Source of the DNA: Aureliella helgolandensis
Lineage (GTDB): Bacteria; Planctomycetota; Planctomycetia; Pirellulales; Pirellulaceae
Assembly (NCBI RefSeq): GCF_007752135.1
Contig: NZ_CP036298.1
Coordinates: 2,976,001-3,040,000 of the forward strand
Reading direction: 5' to 3'
Length of the DNA: 64,000 nt
Shown: positions 63,221-64,000 of the stretch, piece after piece
Position numbering within the stretch: position 1 is the stretch's first letter
Layout: each line of letters opens with the position of its first letter
Notes under the pieces: generated by a model
Database searches by the model: none
What the model was told of the DNA's origin: nothing
The model's input: only the letters and a program-made list of their open reading frames with translations
Position numbers and translations under genes: made by a program

Positions 63221-64000
63221 ATGAATAACCCAGTTCCAGCCCCAGTCTTGCCTTACCGCATGAATTGGACCTACTCGGTCACGATCGTTTTGATTCATTT
63301 GTTGGGGTTTCTGGCGCTCATTCCCTATCTGTTCAGCTGGACTGCCTTTTGGGTGTTTGTGATCGGAATTCATGTCTTTGGGCAGGGGATAACGATCGGC
63401 TACCACCGTTTGCTGACTCACCGTAGCTTCAAATGCCCTAAGTGGGTGGAGCGAGTTTTTGCAATTCTAGGCATTTGCTCGATGCAAGATACGCCAGCCA
63501 GATGGGTTTCCGTGCATCGTCAGCACCACGTTCATTCGGATGAAATTCCCGATCCCCACAGCCCACGGGTGACCTTCTTCTGGTCGCACATGGGGTGGTT
63601 AATGTGGGTCAACCGCCAGACCTACAGCGCTGCAGGGCTCGAAAAGTTTGCGAAGGATCTACTGCGCGACCGCTTCTACATGCGGTTGGAATTGAACCCC
63701 TTCCAGCAATTTAAATATCTGATGGGGCAGTTCGTCGTATTCTTCGCTGCTGGATTCGGAATCAGCTTTCTATTCAGTCCAGAACTATCCGCCGCAGTGC
63801 AACTCGGCGCAAGCATGGTGACTTGGGGTGTCATTATGCGAGTCATTGCAGTGTGGCATATCACTTGGTCGGTGAACTCGCTCAGCCACATGTTTGGCTA
63901 TCGCAATTATGAAACCAACGAAGGCAGTCGCAACAACTGGCTGGTAGCGCTGCTGAGCGTGGGCGAAGGGTGGCACAACAATCATCACGAAGACCCCTCG
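63221..64000 (+). CDS. Acyl-CoA/fatty acid desaturase, 3' truncated by window
   Basis: Membrane di-iron desaturase introducing a double bond in acyl chains; 260 residues are visible and the frame is open to the last base. The start at 63221 (MNNPVPAPVLPYRMNW) precedes a hydrophobic pair. The three histidine boxes of the delta-9 type are present: 'HRLLTHRSF' (HxxxxH), 'VHRQHHVHSD' (HxxHH) and 'EGWHNNHHEDPS' (HxxHH) at the window end. The remaining C-terminus is cut off. It lies 291 bp after the PqaA-like gene, so it probably has its own promoter. Confidence 0.93.
   Translation, partial: MNNPVPAPVLPYRMNWTYSVTIVLIHLLGFLALIPYLFSWTAFWVFVIGIHVFGQGITIGYHRLLTHRSFKCPKWVERVFAILGICSMQDTPARWVSVHRQHHVHSDEIPDPHSPRVTFFWSHMGWLMWVNRQTYSAAGLEKFAKDLLRDRFYMRLELNPFQQFKYLMGQFVVFFAAGFGISFLFSPELSAAVQLGASMVTWGVIMRVIAVWHITWSVNSLSHMFGYRNYETNEGSRNNWLVALLSVGEGWHNNHHEDPS

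Overview
The window looks like a chromosomal stretch of a planctomycete, most likely of the Pirellulaceae (Rhodopirellula/Blastopirellula relatives). The evidence is a set of families that are concentrated in that phylum: a DUF1559 prepilin-like protein, a PSCyt1/DUF1549/DUF1553 protein, two Tat-exported DUF1501 proteins, a YTV-repeat protein, a zinc-dependent phospholipase-type protein with a DUF4332 tail, and an ECF sigma factor coupled to a Hanks-type kinase. Clear Shine-Dalgarno sites are rare, which also fits. No tRNA, rRNA, CRISPR array, integrase or transposase was seen. The genus is inference.

Layout. 1-5.4 kb: RND efflux adaptor (cut by the window edge) and pump, then truB. 5.3-7.2 kb (minus): an iron-type ABC permease overlapping the end of truB, and a small thioesterase. 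7.7-9.9 kb: glgX. 10.3-14.2 kb (minus): rsfS-argS-lutB. 14.3-19.7 kb: bcp, the phospholipase/DUF4332 protein, pyrE with an unrecognised companion, and an SRPBCC/GyrI-like protein. 20.1-23.5 kb: a secreted PHP-type metallohydrolase (minus), then DUF1559 and a small lipoprotein. 23.5-29.2 kb: a divergent pair, PSCyt1/DUF1549/DUF1553 and DUF1501, bracketed by two near-identical 158-bp MITE-like elements. A decayed third copy and a tandem double-hairpin repeat lie beside the first. 29.3-36.7 kb: a small membrane protein, larC with a (Asp-His-His)16 tail, a soluble histidine kinase, a membrane metallophosphoesterase, and a PAS-GAF-receiver protein whose receiver has lost its phosphoacceptor Asp. 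37.5-44.2 kb: the YTV-repeat protein with its own terminator, an FHA protein, and a divergent operon of ECF sigma factor, zinc-finger/kinase fusion and a secreted Gly/Tyr-rich protein. 44.2-53.8 kb: PLP decarboxylase, 5-oxoprolinase with a coupled small gene, an esterase, a cyanophycinase-like S51 protein and a CinA-type amidase. 53.8-64 kb: octaheme cytochrome lipoprotein plus DUF1501, a MacB/Lol-type ABC pair, a PhoPQ-related (PqaA) secreted protein, and an acyl desaturase cut by the right edge.

How genes may work together. The most system-like segment is 39.8-44.2 kb. A phosphothreonine reader (FHA) is divergent from an ECF sigma factor that is translationally coupled to a kinase carrying an anti-sigma-type HxxxCxxC zinc motif, followed by a secreted protein. 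This suggests a phosphorylation-controlled sigma switch. The second notable unit is the MITE-bracketed 5.7-kb block, which could move or be lost as a unit. Most other genes are housekeeping or ordinary planctomycete surface and transport genes.
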